Shown: in pieces, positions 42,110 to 51,258 of the stretch
Layout: each line of letters begins with the position of its first letter
Position numbering within the stretch: position 1 is the stretch's first letter
The notes under the pieces: model-generated
What the model saw: the letters and a program-made list of their open reading frames with translations, nothing else
The model's database searches: none
What the model was told of the DNA's origin: nothing
Translations under genes and position numbers: made by a program
NCBI GenBank assembly: GCA_964609025.1
Contig: CAZSQM010000018.1
Coordinates: 1-64,000 of the forward strand
From: SIG307 sp964609025
GTDB taxonomy: Bacteria > Bacillota > Clostridia > Lachnospirales > Lachnospiraceae
Direction of reading: 5' to 3'
Length of the DNA stretch: 64,000 bases

Positions 42110-42964
42110 TTACTCCTCTTTTCCGGTTATGTAATTCTTTAAATGGAAATGAGGCACCTTATGGGCCAGTACCAGCGTTCCCACCGGCTCTCCGTTTAAC
42201 ACCGCACGGATATTGTCTACGTCGTTTCCGTTTGTTATAATCATATCCGCGCCGGACTCTGTTGCGATTTTGGCCGCGGAAAGCTTTGTCTTCATGCCGC
42301 CTGTGCCAAAGGAGGTACCTGCTCCCTTTCCCATATTCAGGTATTCCTCCGAAAGCTCCGGTACTAAGTCGATAAACTTTGCTTCCTTGTTCTTTCGCGG
42401 GTCATCCGTATAAAGACCGTCAATATCGGATAGTAAAATCAGCAAATCAGCGTGAATCAGTCCCGCAACAATCGCAGAAAGAGTATCGTTTTCACCGAGC
42501 CCGAGCTCCTTAATTTCATCCGTGGAAATGGTATCGTTTTCGTTGACAATCGGAATTACACCCATTTCATTCAGCTTTTCAAAAGTATTTCTGGCGTTTT
42601 GACGGCTGATATCATTAATCATGATATACTTGGTTAACAATATCTGCGCAGTCAGTTGATGATACTCGGAAAACAGTTTCTGATACACTGTCATCAGGCT
42701 CGCCTGTCCGATGGCGGCACAAGCCTGCTTTTCTGCCAGTTCCTTCGGTTTTTCCTTTAAGCCGAGCGTTTTTCTTCCGACTGCGATTGCACCGGAGGAT
42801 ACGAGCACGACTTCCTTTCCGCTGTTTCTTAAATCCGTCAGAATCCGCACCAGCCGCTCCATCTTCTCCAGATTCAAATGACCTGTTTCCTCATGCGTCA
42901 ATGAAGAAGAACCGATTTTTATCACAATTCTCTTTTTCTCTTTTAACGCTGCCCTGTAATCCAT
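42110..42964 (-). CDS. proB: Glutamate 5-kinase, short form without PUA domain
   Basis: 284 residues: the amino acid kinase domain only. It phosphorylates glutamate for proline synthesis. Motifs are RIVIKIGSSSLTHEETGHLN, VSSGAIAVGRKTLG, PIVNENDTIS, FGENDTLSAIVA-type GLGENDTLSAIVAGL, LLSDIDGLYTDDPR and GTGGMKTKLSAAKIA. The E. coli enzyme has 367 residues with a C-terminal PUA domain; short forms occur in Firmicutes. The proline-inhibition region is inside the kinase domain and appears kept. AAAGGA precedes the ATG. proA is displaced by 5 kb. Confidence 0.94.
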   Translation of the reverse strand: MDYRAALKEKKRIVIKIGSSSLTHEETGHLNLEKMERLVRILTDLRNSGKEVVLVSSGAIAVGRKTLGLKEKPKELAEKQACAAIGQASLMTVYQKLFSEYHQLTAQILLTKYIMINDISRQNARNTFEKLNEMGVIPIVNENDTISTDEIKELGLGENDTLSAIVAGLIHADLLILLSDIDGLYTDDPRKNKEAKFIDLVPELSEEYLNMGKGAGTSFGTGGMKTKLSAAKIATESGADMIITNGNDVDNIRAVLNGEPVGTLVLAHKVPHFHLKNYITGKEE

Positions 42965-42996
42965 AACTTTAGTTTCCTTTCTTTCAGGCTTACCGG

Positions 42997-44604
42997 TTAC
43001 ATCTGCCGGTTCGGCCGATAACGCTCTGCAATCTTTTCATACACCCGGATGCCGTCTACGGCAGCGGAGGTAATTCCTCCCGCATAGCCAGCGCCCTCTC
43101 CGCAGGGGTAAAGCCCGGCAATTTCGGACATAAACTCCTCGTTCCGTTCAATTCTTACCGGAGAAGAGGTCCGTGCCTCTACCCCGAGCAAAACCGCTTC
43201 CTCTGCGGCAAAGCCTTTGATTTTCTTATCAAAGGCGGCGATTCCGTCTAACAATGCTTCCGTTACGAACGCCGGAAGACACTCTTCCAAAGAAGTCAGC
43301 CGGTATGCGCCCTTCGTATTCGGAACGATATGACCTATTGTAACAGATGGTCTGTGATTTAACAAGTCCCCATAAAGCTGAACCGGAATTTTCCCGGCTC
43401 CCGCACGATACGCGGCACGCTCCAGCTTTCGTTGAAACTCCACACCGGCGAGCACATCCTCCGGGGCCCCGCCGAAATCCTCCGGCGTTACATTGACAAT
43501 CAGCGCACTGTTGGCATTTCGTTCATCCCGGGCATGGTTGCTCATGCCGTTGACCGTAAGCGCTTCCGGCTCGGAGGACGCGTTCACTACAAAGCCGCCC
43601 GGACACATACAAAACGAATACACGCCCCGCCCGTTTGCTGCCGTATGGGTCAGCTTATAATCCGCCGCCGGCAAATCTCCTGCGGCTTCTCCGTACTGTG
43701 CGCGGTTAATTAACTCCTGTTCGTGTTCGATACGGACGCCTACCGCAAACGCTTTCTTTGACATCGGTACGGAATGCCTCCTTAGCATGGAAAACGTATC
43801 TCGTGCACTGTGCCCGATTGCTAACACCAATACCTCGCAGGGCAGAAATTCTTCTCCCAAAAACACGCCTTTTATCTGTCCCCGTTCTATCAAAAGGTCC
43901 GTTACCTTTGCATGAAACCGCACGGTGGCACCAAGACGTTCCAGTTCCTTCCGCAGATTAACAACAACCTCCCGTAAACAGTCGGTTCCGATATGGGGCT
44001 TATTTACATAGGTAATTTCCTCCGGTGCCCCGAACTGTGCAAAGGTTTCCAATACCGAACGGATTCTTCCGGTCGTTTCCTTCACCATAGTATTCAGCTT
44101 TCCGTCAGAAAAGGTGCCTGCGCCGCCCTCGCCGAACTGAACATTTGTGTCGGGAAGCAGCGTGCCATCCCTCCAGAACCGCTCCACGGCCTCTATGCGC
44201 TCGTCTAGCATTCCTCCCCGCTCCAGTACGATAGGGGAATAACCGGCAAGCGCCAGACGATACGCGCAAAAAAGCCCGGCAGGTCCCGCACCGACAATCA
44301 CCGGCCGATGCTTCAGCTTTTCTGTTCCGGTGGGCGTGTGGCTGTAATACAGACGCTCCGCCAAAACCGCAGTCTGCGGCTTTACCCGCCGCAGTACCTT
44401 TGCTTCTAACGCCGGAGAGGCAAGGGTCACCTCGCACACATAGGAATAGTGGATATCGTCTTTTTTTCTGGCATCCAGAGAGCGCTTTACCGGACGGAGT
44501 TCTATAATATCCTCCTTTCGCACGGAAAGCACCTTTGCCGCCTTAATCCACAAGTCTTCTTTTTTATGATGAATGTCTAGTTTTACCTGTTGTACGCGAA
44601 GCAT
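42997..44604 (-). CDS. FAD-dependent oxidoreductase (COG2509 type)
   Basis: 535 residues. The FAD-binding Rossmann loop lies unusually deep, at about residue 100 (RPVIVGAGPAGLFCAYRLA), after an N-terminal domain containing a KKRSLDAR-like block (RPVKRSLDARKKDDIHY). Further blocks are VQFGEGGAGTFSDGKLNT, LAIGHSARDTFSMLRR and the C-terminal CGEGAGYAGGITSAAVDG that closes the FAD site. Electron donor and substrate are unknown. ATG 44604 follows GGAGG by 5 bases, inside the previous gene, a 41-bp overlap. Confidence 0.88.
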   Translation of the reverse strand: MLRVQQVKLDIHHKKEDLWIKAAKVLSVRKEDIIELRPVKRSLDARKKDDIHYSYVCEVTLASPALEAKVLRRVKPQTAVLAERLYYSHTPTGTEKLKHRPVIVGAGPAGLFCAYRLALAGYSPIVLERGGMLDERIEAVERFWRDGTLLPDTNVQFGEGGAGTFSDGKLNTMVKETTGRIRSVLETFAQFGAPEEITYVNKPHIGTDCLREVVVNLRKELERLGATVRFHAKVTDLLIERGQIKGVFLGEEFLPCEVLVLAIGHSARDTFSMLRRHSVPMSKKAFAVGVRIEHEQELINRAQYGEAAGDLPAADYKLTHTAANGRGVYSFCMCPGGFVVNASSEPEALTVNGMSNHARDERNANSALIVNVTPEDFGGAPEDVLAGVEFQRKLERAAYRAGAGKIPVQLYGDLLNHRPSVTIGHIVPNTKGAYRLTSLEECLPAFVTEALLDGIAAFDKKIKGFAAEEAVLLGVEARTSSPVRIERNEEFMSEIAGLYPCGEGAGYAGGITSAAVDGIRVYEKIAERYRPNRQM

Positions 44605-45832
44605 ATCTTCCTCCGATTTCTCTGCCTGCAGCCGCACCGCTGCTCCATGCCCATTGCAGGTTATAGCCCCCGCAGGTGCCGTCAATATCCGTAAGCTCTC
44701 CCGCAAAAAACAGCCCCGTTACCAGTTTGGACTCCATCTGAGCCGTCAATTGTGAGAGCGGCACGCCGCCCGCGCAGGCCTGCGCCTGCTCAAAACCGTT
44801 GGTTCCGGTGACGGTGACCGTAAAATGTTTTAACTTCTCCGCAATCCGCGCCGCATCCTGTACCGTAAGACTTCCTGCGGGCTTTGTCGGCGAAATGCCG
44901 CAAAGCGTCAAAACAACGTAATTTAATTTATGATTGCAAAGCCCGCCCATTGCTTCCTCTGCCGTATTTCCAAACATCCGGCAAAAACGCGCCGCCAATT
45001 CTTTCGTAAGCGCAATCTCATCCGCCGCTAAAAACAGGTCAAGCTCCGCCGTTACCGGCTTTTTTGCCGCAAGCGCCGCGGACGCGTACCGGCTTAGCTG
45101 CATCACCGGGATTCCCGAAATTCCGTATGCCGCAAACAGGAGTTCTCCCTGCTCCGTATAACACTCTGTTCCGATATGTAGCCGGACGCTTCCCTCCGTC
45201 CGGACACCGGCAAGCGTTTTAAAAAAGCTTCCTTCCGCCTTTAACTGCACAATCGCCGGAAGCGGCGGAATGACCGTATGCCCGAAGGCACATGCCAAAG
45301 GATATCCGCTTCCGTCCGAACCGTGTCCCGGAGAAGCCTTCCCGCCTGCGGCAAGCACCAGACTTTTCCCAAAATACTGCGTTCCGTCCGCTTCCGCCAA
45401 AAACAGTCCGTCCTTTGTCTTCTCCGCGCGGCTGACCTTCTTTTCGGTAAGACATCGTACCGAAAGCCGTTCGGCCTCACGGCATAAAGCCTCCGCAACC
45501 GAAGCCGCCTGCTCCGAATTCGGGTAATAATATCCGTTCCTTTCCTTGGGATAGATTCCGATTTCATGAAAAAAGGCAAGGGTCTGCTCCAGGTCAAAGG
45601 AACGCAAAACCGGCTCCGCAAGGGAGGAATCCGTTCCTCTGAAATACGAAGCCTGCCAGTCTTTATTTGTAAAATTACATTTTCCGTTGCCGGTGGCATA
45701 GATTTTTTTGCAGAGCTTCTCCTTTTGCTCCAGTACAAGCACTCTGCTTCCCGCCCTTGCCGCAAAAATTGCCGCCGTCATGCCGGAAGCGCCTCCGCCG
45801 ACCACAACGGCGTCAAACACCTCTTTTGTCAT
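44564..45832 (-). CDS. HI0933/YhiN (BaiN) family flavoprotein
   Basis: 422 residues. N-terminal FAD loop FDAVVVGGGASGMTAAIFAA, then LCKKIYATGNGKCNFTN and GNGYYYPNSEQA-type (ERNGYYYPNSEQAASV), central AAGGKASPGHGSDGSGY, C-terminal TGLFFAGELTDIDGTCGGYNL with the paired FAD-closing motif. This is the YhiN family; one member, BaiN, was proposed to act on bile acid intermediates, but most have no known substrate, so that role should not be assumed. AAAGGAG precedes the ATG. Confidence 0.9.
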   Translation of the reverse strand: MTKEVFDAVVVGGGASGMTAAIFAARAGSRVLVLEQKEKLCKKIYATGNGKCNFTNKDWQASYFRGTDSSLAEPVLRSFDLEQTLAFFHEIGIYPKERNGYYYPNSEQAASVAEALCREAERLSVRCLTEKKVSRAEKTKDGLFLAEADGTQYFGKSLVLAAGGKASPGHGSDGSGYPLACAFGHTVIPPLPAIVQLKAEGSFFKTLAGVRTEGSVRLHIGTECYTEQGELLFAAYGISGIPVMQLSRYASAALAAKKPVTAELDLFLAADEIALTKELAARFCRMFGNTAEEAMGGLCNHKLNYVVLTLCGISPTKPAGSLTVQDAARIAEKLKHFTVTVTGTNGFEQAQACAGGVPLSQLTAQMESKLVTGLFFAGELTDIDGTCGGYNLQWAWSSGAAAGREIGGRYASRTTGKTRHSS

Positions 45833-45843
45833 ACTGCTCTCCT

Positions 45844-46554
45844 TTAGCTCGAAAAGCCTTCCAGTAAGGAATAAAGCTCCTCTCGGTCCTTTACATAAAT
45901 TCCTTCGATTAACGCAAGACGGTTTTCCTCGGATAAATCCACCGCCGGAATATGCGTATATTCAAACACGGATTTCAAATCGCTGTAATAAACCGTAACC
46001 ATACCGTCCGATATGTTTACATAATATTTATATGGAACCTTATTCGCGTCATAGGTTTTCCGAAGCACGACCTTGTTCTCCGAAAAGGACACAACTTCAT
46101 AGTTTAACAAGCCTGCCTCATACTCCGCCAAGGAAAGGTGGTCCATATAATTACCGATATACGCCGTCAGTTCTTCCTTTGTCATTCCGATAAGAAACCC
46201 CGGTGCGGTTTTTACCTCCGACTCCAATAACCCCGTTGTCAAATCATAGGTTTCCTCAATATACGATACGGTCGGAAGTACCGTATTTTTCGGAACCACG
46301 CCCGCTTCCACCGTGTTCGGAGTCGGTTCCGGTACTGTTTTGTTCCGTTCTTCCGCCTCTCTCTGCGCCAGTTGATTTAACAGCTCCTTATTTTCCTCGC
46401 TGACACGCAGCAGTTCCGTATATAAACTGTTTCCCTGTTTCTGCGCCCTCCGGTTAAACTCCTGCAAAGCATTCTTATAGCTTGCGTAATAGCAAACACA
46501 AAACAGCAGACTGACTGCCGCAAAACCGCCGGCACACCAAATGATTTTCTTCAC
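45844..46554 (-). CDS. Membrane protein with BofC-like C-terminal domain
   Basis: 236 residues. One N-terminal membrane helix (about 5-25), a coiled region rich in Glu/Gln (about 35-65), and two alpha/beta units. The last 110 residues, with VVLRKTYD, YYVNISDGMVTVYY and the ending LIEGIYVKDREELYSLLEGF, follow the pattern of the BofC C-terminal domain. BofC in Bacillus restrains the SpoIVB protease that triggers sigma-K activation. The match is by pattern only. The GTG at 46554 is the start, with AGGAGG 7 bases upstream. Confidence 0.6.
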   Translation of the reverse strand: MKKIIWCAGGFAAVSLLFCVCYYASYKNALQEFNRRAQKQGNSLYTELLRVSEENKELLNQLAQREAEERNKTVPEPTPNTVEAGVVPKNTVLPTVSYIEETYDLTTGLLESEVKTAPGFLIGMTKEELTAYIGNYMDHLSLAEYEAGLLNYEVVSFSENKVVLRKTYDANKVPYKYYVNISDGMVTVYYSDLKSVFEYTHIPAVDLSEENRLALIEGIYVKDREELYSLLEGFSS

Positions 46555-46609
46555 GAAAACACCTCCTGATACGAAGTGTTTCCGCAAACAAGAAAACTAT
46601 ACCAAAAAC

Positions 46610-48253
46610 CTACATGAGATGAAATTTTTTCGCCAAACGCACCAGATATGCGCCCTTCGGCATATCCAGAAGCTCCTCCTCGTCTACCGCGCGGAATACA
46701 ATCAGCATCAAAAAGTAAATGATTACCGCAATTCCGATGGCCGCCAGAAGCGATACCGTATTGCTGCTCGTAAGGAAAAACAAGCCCCGGTAAATCAACA
46801 AGGAAAGGATTGCCATAAACGCCGTACAAAGCCCAATCCGCAGAAAGGTTTTGTCCAGCTCCTGCACATAGTTTAACTCACGCCGCAGGGTAATCCAGTT
46901 GAGCGCGCTGATAATCAGCGGAAATACCATATTGCCGATGACCAGGGAATACACGCCAAGCGGCGTAAACAAAAGCAAAAGCACATCTAATACCAGATAA
47001 ATCGCAAGCGCAATGCCCCCGTGAATCACCGGCACACGCATCCGGCTTACCCCCTGCAAAATACTGTTGGTTGCCGTGGAATAGGCAAAAAATACAATGG
47101 AAGCCGCACCGATATACATCATTCGCGACGTCATTTCAAGCGCTTCTCCGGTATCTCCGAAAACAAACTGCATAATCGGCGAAGCCAACACCGCCATACC
47201 GCCCGCGCAAGGCATGGCAATCATCATATTGAGCTTGATTGCCTGGGCAATCCGGCTTTTTAAAAGTCCGGAATCCCTTGAAGTATATGCCTGCACAATG
47301 CTCGGAATAATTGCCATGCCGATGGCCGAAGCAATGGCAATCGGCACGTTGGTCATCAGACGGTACTTGCTTGAATACCGCCCGAACAGCGTCCGGCGCA
47401 CCAATTCTTCGATTCCCTTGCTGTCAAAGATCTGATTCAGAAGCACACTGTCCAAAAAACTGCTGATGGAATATACGGTCTGATTCAGAATAATCGGAAC
47501 CGTTGTCATAACCAGCACTTTCAGCAGAAACGCTTTGTCCTCATAAGCTCCGATTCTGTCTTTTCGCAGTCTTCGTTTTAAATACGGATAATAACTGCAA
47601 AAAACAAACAACAGGAAAAGAAATGCCGAAACGGCGCCGCAAAGCGTTCCGAGCGTTCCGCCTGCTGCTCCGTAAGCGGAAACCTTTTGCGACGCACTGA
47701 AATGGGCGATGAAAAGCTTGGCCGCAAGCACGCTGACAACCGCATTGACAATCTGCTCCAGCACCTGGGAAATCGAGGTAGGGATTACCGTATGTTTTCC
47801 TTGGAAAAACCCGCGGATGACTCCCATCACGGAGAATACAAAAATAGTCGGCGCAAGCACTTTTAACGGAATTGCCGTACTTAAATCCGCCTCCTTAAAA
47901 ATCGTTTTTGCAATAAAATCCGCTCCGAAAAACAGCAAAAGCGAGGCAGCAAGTCCGACAACCGCAGCAAATACCAAACCCACCTGCAATAAGTGAAAGG
48001 AGTTTCCGTATTCTTTTTTGTCTTCCCGTTCTGAAATCAGCTTGGATATTGCGGTCGGAATACTGTATGTAGACAATAACAGCGCAATATTGTACACCTC
48101 AAAAGCATTGGAGTACGCTCCCAAACCGTCGTCCCCGATAATTCTCGCCAGCGGAATACGGTAAATCAAGCCAATCACGCGGACAATCACGGATGCCGCC
48201 GCAAGAATAATTCCCTGCGTAATAAAATTTGCTTTTTTCTCTTTTCCAGACAT
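46610..48253 (-). CDS. SpoVB/MurJ-like polysaccharide flippase
   Basis: 547 residues, 14 predicted membrane segments, MVF/MATE superfamily. The start FITQGIILAAASVIVRVIGL with YRIPLARIIGDDGLG is the SpoVB/YtgP pattern; RGFFQGKHTVIPTSISQVLEQI is typical of the lipid II flippase branch. It probably flips wall or spore-cortex precursors. ATG 48253 is chosen; a TTG 6 bases earlier is possible. It follows ybeY by 14 bases. Confidence 0.9.
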   Translation of the reverse strand: MSGKEKKANFITQGIILAAASVIVRVIGLIYRIPLARIIGDDGLGAYSNAFEVYNIALLLSTYSIPTAISKLISEREDKKEYGNSFHLLQVGLVFAAVVGLAASLLLFFGADFIAKTIFKEADLSTAIPLKVLAPTIFVFSVMGVIRGFFQGKHTVIPTSISQVLEQIVNAVVSVLAAKLFIAHFSASQKVSAYGAAGGTLGTLCGAVSAFLFLLFVFCSYYPYLKRRLRKDRIGAYEDKAFLLKVLVMTTVPIILNQTVYSISSFLDSVLLNQIFDSKGIEELVRRTLFGRYSSKYRLMTNVPIAIASAIGMAIIPSIVQAYTSRDSGLLKSRIAQAIKLNMMIAMPCAGGMAVLASPIMQFVFGDTGEALEMTSRMMYIGAASIVFFAYSTATNSILQGVSRMRVPVIHGGIALAIYLVLDVLLLLFTPLGVYSLVIGNMVFPLIISALNWITLRRELNYVQELDKTFLRIGLCTAFMAILSLLIYRGLFFLTSSNTVSLLAAIGIAVIIYFLMLIVFRAVDEEELLDMPKGAYLVRLAKKFHLM

Positions 48254-48267
48254 AATCAAAACCCCGT

Positions 48268-48765
48268 TTACCGATATATTTTTAACGCATCCATCACCGC
48301 TCTTTGTTTCTCTTCCATCACCGCACGTTCTTCTTCCTCCATGTGGTCAAAGCCGCACAGATGAAGGACGCTGTGTGCGGTTAAAAATCCCAGCTCCCGT
48401 TCGGCGGAGTGTCCGAAATCCTCCGCCTGGGAAAGCACCCGTTCCACGGAAATCACGATATCCCCGAGCATCAATTCGCCCGTATCCGGGTGAAATACCT
48501 CGGGCTGTTCTTCTTCCAGCGTATCAAAATTTCCCGGAACGTCGTACTCGACAAGCGGAAAAGACAACACATCCGTAGGTGCGTCGATTCCACGGTTCTC
48601 CCTATTAATTTCATGAATGGAAGCATTGTCCGTAAGCAGGACATTCACTTCCGCCTCATAGGGACAGCCGACATAATCCAGCGTCCCGTTGATTACACGC
48701 TCTATCAGCGCCGCATAATCAAACGTAAACGGCAGTTTCGTTTCTTCCTCGATATGAATCGTCAA
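48268..48765 (-). CDS. ybeY: Endoribonuclease YbeY
   Basis: 165 residues. The zinc-binding signature HSVLHLCGFDHMEEEE gives H-x3-H-x5-H near residue 132. It also has the conserved NRENRGIDAPTDVLSFPL block. YbeY matures the 16S rRNA 3' end and aids ribosome quality control. The start is TTG at 48765 with AAGGAGG 7 bases upstream, overlapping the stop of the HD protein gene (TTGA), a coupled arrangement. Confidence 0.95.
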   Translation of the reverse strand: MTIHIEEETKLPFTFDYAALIERVINGTLDYVGCPYEAEVNVLLTDNASIHEINRENRGIDAPTDVLSFPLVEYDVPGNFDTLEEEQPEVFHPDTGELMLGDIVISVERVLSQAEDFGHSAERELGFLTAHSVLHLCGFDHMEEEERAVMEEKQRAVMDALKIYR

Positions 48766-50126
48766 AACATATCCTCCTTTATGATTTCCGTCATGGTATT
48801 ACGAATCACGGAAAAATCTTTTACCGTCAGTCCGCTTTGGTTTAAGTCCTCTTTGGAAACACGCAGACTGAGTGCCTTGTCGATTACCTTTACCACCAGT
48901 ATTTTGCCTTTCTGCGTCTTTTTCAGATACTCACACATGTTGCAGATATTGTCCGTCAAAAGCAATACCGCCGCCTCCTTTGAAGTCGGCTTGTCCCCGT
49001 TTACCGTGTGTTCCAAAAGTATTTTCTTTAACGCGGTCGGAAAGCCCTCCTGCTCTGCAACCGCAAGCGTATTCTCTAACGTATTTTTGCCCCGCAGCCT
49101 TCCGATTTCATGGTAATAGCCGCCTGCCAGTACCAGCAAAGAATCCACGTCCTCCAACTGTTTGGAAACCTGCCCGGCAATCAGCGCCACACGGCGCGCA
49201 TGAAGAAATGCCGCAGGGTGCTCTCCGGAAAGCCTTGCAAGCAAAGGCGTCTCCTCATCGCAAAGAATGCGGAGCTTTTCGGCAAGCGCCGCCTTTTCTT
49301 CAACAGTTTCATTTCCGGCTTCCGCTTCCTCACGCCTAACCAGCTCCTGCGAAGCGGACAACTGACCGCTTTCGGTACGCTCCCCATCTGCGGCAGACAA
49401 TTCGAAATGTTCCATCTCCTGTTCCTCTACGCCCGCCGCCAGTTCCTCCAAAAAGTCAAAATACTCTTTCTGGGTCTGCAATACGACATTTTCCCGCAGC
49501 AGTCCGGAAAACAGAAACGATGCGATTACCACTACGGTATAAGCCGCTGCGAGGGAAAAAATGTCCCCGGTCAGAAGCTCCTGCTTTACCGCAAAGAAAA
49601 ATACAAGCCGCACGCTGACAATCACTGCGGCAAGCGAAATCATTACATTTACCGCGTCCGTCCACTTTTTTACATAAGGCATCAAAATCCCAAGCAGCAA
49701 AAGGCACAAAAACTGCATGACAAGGGCTTCCATGGACGGGCTTTGCTGCGTACTTCCGATTAAAAACAGAAAGAAATAATTGAGGAGCAGACCGTAACGT
49801 ACTCCGAACGTACAAAGGAGCAGAATTCCTCCGAAGCACCAGAACGGCAGAAAAAGCGGCTGCTCAAACAGCAGTATAAACGCAAACGAAATCACATACA
49901 AAAGCGGCGACAGCCAGAAAAGCATTCCTTCCGTCAGTTTCGGTTCAAAGAAAAACGCATAAGCTGTCACAGCGAGCGCAAGCACTGCCGCAAACAGATA
50001 GTAAAAAGGAGAGGCCGCCTGTCCCTCTTCGCGCAAAACAGGGATAAGTACGGCGCTTCCAAGCATGAGCACCAACATCAGCAGATGCCAGAGCACCGTC
50101 CTGCGTTTATTTTGTAAGTGTTCCAT
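48762..50126 (-). CDS. PgpH-like membrane HD-domain protein with altered HD motif
   Basis: 454 residues. About six to seven membrane segments fill residues 15-220, a variable Glu-rich linker follows, and the C-terminal domain (about 295-450) is HD-type. Location between phoH and ybeY is that of yqfF/pgpH, whose product hydrolyses c-di-AMP. The protein lacks the large extracellular domain of PgpH (usual length about 700). The metal motif reads YYHEIGRL (His-Glu in place of His-Asp, about residue 336); an early His (LHARRVALIAG) and LEHTVNGDKP and LLTDNI follow. Activity is therefore uncertain. ATG 50126 has GGAGAT just upstream and starts one base after the phoH stop. Confidence 0.75.
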   Translation of the reverse strand: MEHLQNKRRTVLWHLLMLVLMLGSAVLIPVLREEGQAASPFYYLFAAVLALAVTAYAFFFEPKLTEGMLFWLSPLLYVISFAFILLFEQPLFLPFWCFGGILLLCTFGVRYGLLLNYFFLFLIGSTQQSPSMEALVMQFLCLLLLGILMPYVKKWTDAVNVMISLAAVIVSVRLVFFFAVKQELLTGDIFSLAAAYTVVVIASFLFSGLLRENVVLQTQKEYFDFLEELAAGVEEQEMEHFELSAADGERTESGQLSASQELVRREEAEAGNETVEEKAALAEKLRILCDEETPLLARLSGEHPAAFLHARRVALIAGQVSKQLEDVDSLLVLAGGYYHEIGRLRGKNTLENTLAVAEQEGFPTALKKILLEHTVNGDKPTSKEAAVLLLTDNICNMCEYLKKTQKGKILVVKVIDKALSLRVSKEDLNQSGLTVKDFSVIRNTMTEIIKEDMF

Positions 50127-50127
50127 A

Positions 50128-51258
50128 TTATCTCCGCGCAAAGAAGCGCTCCCCCCTTTTCTTCACTGCATGTCCCGGTTTTTCGTCCGCAGCCGGTTTC
50201 CCGGTGCTTTTCGCCTTGGAATCCGAAGCTTTTACCGTACCGGTTTTCCGGCTGTCCGCAGACTTCTCTCTGTTCTCGGCTGCCCTTTCCCGACGCATGG
50301 CAGTTTTCTTTTCATACTCGTCATAAGCATGTACGATTTTCTGTACCAGCGGATGCCGCACTACATCCTGGGACGTCAGCCGACAGATACCGATATCGTC
50401 AATCTCTTTCAGTACCCGGAGTGCAACGTCAAGCCCCGATACCGCGCCGACCGGCAAATCCTTCTGGGTCATATCACCGGTGATAATCACCTTGGAGCCG
50501 AAACCGATACGGGTCAGAAACATCTTCATCTGCGCCGGTGTAGTATTCTGTGCTTCGTCCAGAATAATAAAGGCATTGTCTAACGTACGTCCGCGCATAT
50601 AAGCAAGCGGCGCCACCTCAATCAGCCCTTTTTCCATGTTTTTTGTAAAGCTGTCGGCACCCATAATCTGATACAGCGCGTCATAAAGCGGCCGCAAATA
50701 CGGGTCTACCTTACTCTGCAAATCCCCCGGCAGAAAGCCCAGCTTTTCTCCCGCTTCAATGGCGGGACGCGTCAGAATAATACGGCTTACTTCATCGTTT
50801 TTAAACGCTGTAATTCCCATTGCCATCGCAAGGTATGTTTTCCCGGTTCCCGCAGGTCCCACGCCGAACACAATCATCTTCTGACGAATCATATCCACAT
50901 ACTGCTTCTGTCCCAGAGTCTTTGGCTTAATCGGCTTTCCCTGTATCGTATGACAAATAAGCTCTTTGTCAATCTCCGTAAGCGTTGCCTCCTTGGCCTG
51001 CGGCAAAAGAGAAATGGCATAGGATACATTCTGCTCCGTAATCGCATTGCCGCGCTCGGATAAAAGACAAAGCTGGTCAATCACGCGCTTTGCCTGCTCC
51101 GCCGCCTCTGCGGTTCCGAGTATTTTTAATTTATCGTTACGAACAATCAGCGTCACGCCGAGATTTTTCTCAATCAGTTTTGCATAGGAATCAAACTGAC
51201 CGAAAATATTTCTGCTATGTTCCGCCGGCAGTTCCATCATCATCTCCACGATACTCAT
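50128..51258 (-). CDS. phoH: PhoH-like ATPase
   Basis: 376 residues. N-terminal KH-like part (ELPAEHSRNIFGQFDSYAKL), then P-loop GVGPAGTGKTYLAMAMGI, motif RPAIEAGEKLGFLPGDLQSK, Walker B ILDEAQNTT and ITGDMTQKDLP. The C-terminal 60 residues are a Lys/Arg/Ser-rich disordered tail. PhoH is linked to RNA metabolism with YbeY, whose gene is two genes downstream. The start is uncertain: ATG 51258 has GGAGG 13 bases ahead; ATG 51237 has a nearer GTGGAG. Either way the gene begins inside yqfD. Confidence 0.92.
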   Translation of the reverse strand: MSIVEMMMELPAEHSRNIFGQFDSYAKLIEKNLGVTLIVRNDKLKILGTAEAAEQAKRVIDQLCLLSERGNAITEQNVSYAISLLPQAKEATLTEIDKELICHTIQGKPIKPKTLGQKQYVDMIRQKMIVFGVGPAGTGKTYLAMAMGITAFKNDEVSRIILTRPAIEAGEKLGFLPGDLQSKVDPYLRPLYDALYQIMGADSFTKNMEKGLIEVAPLAYMRGRTLDNAFIILDEAQNTTPAQMKMFLTRIGFGSKVIITGDMTQKDLPVGAVSGLDVALRVLKEIDDIGICRLTSQDVVRHPLVQKIVHAYDEYEKKTAMRRERAAENREKSADSRKTGTVKASDSKAKSTGKPAADEKPGHAVKKRGERFFARR

